In this document: piece by piece, positions 63,812 to 64,000 of the stretch
Layout of the letters: each line of letters starts with the position of its first letter
Position numbering within the stretch: position 1 is the stretch's first letter
Assembly: GCA_005774545.1 (NCBI GenBank)
Contig: VAUL01000006.1
Location: forward strand, 33,916 to 97,915
Length of the DNA: 64,000 nt
Origin: Deltaproteobacteria bacterium
GTDB lineage: Bacteria > Desulfobacterota > Desulfuromonadia > Desulfuromonadales > BM103
Reading direction: 5' to 3'
Position numbers and translations under genes: made by a program
The notes under the pieces: model-generated
The model's database searches: none
What the model saw: the letters and a program-made list of their open reading frames with translations, nothing else
What the model was told of the DNA's origin: nothing

Positions 63812-64000
63812 GCCGGCTCCTGGCGCTCCCGCCAGCCGGCCAGCACGGTGCGCACCGCCTGCTGGGCCGCGGCGGCGGCCGCCGGGAGGTCCCAGCGGGA
63901 GAGATCGCGGTCCTCGACCAGGTTGGAGATCCCCCGGACCTCGAAGAACGGTACATCGAAACGGGCGCACAGCTGGGCCACCGCCGCCCCCTCCATGTTC
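63808..64000 (-). CDS. mqnB: futalosine hydrolase, C-terminal part (runs off the window)
   Basis: The visible 64 residues begin in the motif N-MEGAAV and continue with FFEVRGISNLVEDRDLSRWD, the C-terminal nucleobase-binding part of the MTAN/futalosine hydrolase family. The 5' part lies beyond position 64000. MqnB cleaves (amino)futalosine. It overlaps mqnD by 4 nt, so the two are co-translated. Confidence 0.88.
   Translation of the reverse strand, partial: NMEGAAVAQLCARFDVPFFEVRGISNLVEDRDLSRWDLPAAAAAAQQAVRTVLAGWRERQEPA

Overview
The window is high-GC bacterial DNA that most resembles the Desulfuromonadales (Geobacter, Desulfuromonas, Pelobacter and relatives). The grounds are an Fo-only ATP synthase operon next to hemL and a 14-subunit complex I operon, menaquinone made by the futalosine route, a CbcL-type nine-heme/cytochrome b fusion, and a 25-heme cytochrome beside a split-Soret cytochrome. 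No insertion sequence, prophage, CRISPR array or rRNA operon is visible. The only tRNA is tRNA-Phe(GAA).

Layout. 0-5.7 kb: a polytopic membrane protein, then a minus-strand octaheme NapC/NirT-type cytochrome and a CbcL-like cytochrome, then a small membrane protein. 5.7-8.7 kb (minus): atpE, atpB, two accessory genes and hemL. 9.3-25.2 kb (plus): nuoABCDEFG, a zinc-ribbon/TPR gene, then nuoHIJKLMN, ending at a strong terminator. 25.3-31.5 kb: mqnL, mqnP, mqnM, mqnE, mqnC and hisC. 31.5-35.2 kb: mutY, a GIDE-domain/EF-hand membrane protein and lemA. 35.3-43.5 kb: a tightly overlapped operon in which livH, livM, livG, livF and livK are interleaved with iorAB, and livF is fused in frame to paaK. 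It looks like one unit for uptake and reductive-CoA activation of aromatic (arylpyruvate/arylacetate) substrates.

43.6-49.8 kb: an envelope operon of a lipoprotein, two L,D-transpeptidase-fold proteins and a secreted protein, followed by a histidine kinase and an NtrC-type activator. It begins at a consensus sigma-54 promoter with two phased upstream dyads, so the operon seems to carry its own regulator. 49.8-56.2 kb: a structured leader RNA, a 1614-residue cytochrome with 25 CXXCH motifs, a Tat-exported split-Soret-type diheme protein, and tatA.

56.4-61.3 kb: tRNA-Phe (minus) diverges from a DAHP synthase gene preceded by a Phe-rich leader peptide and an antiterminator/terminator pair, a complete phenylalanine attenuator. 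A Cys-rich small protein, a DUF1015 protein, serC, a thioesterase and serA follow. 63-64 kb (minus): mqnD and the C-terminal part of mqnB, so futalosine menaquinone genes lie at both ends of the right half. mqnA is not in the window.

Together the genes describe a respiring anaerobe: complex I and ATP synthase, menaquinone synthesis, inner-membrane quinol-linked cytochromes, and exported multiheme cytochromes.
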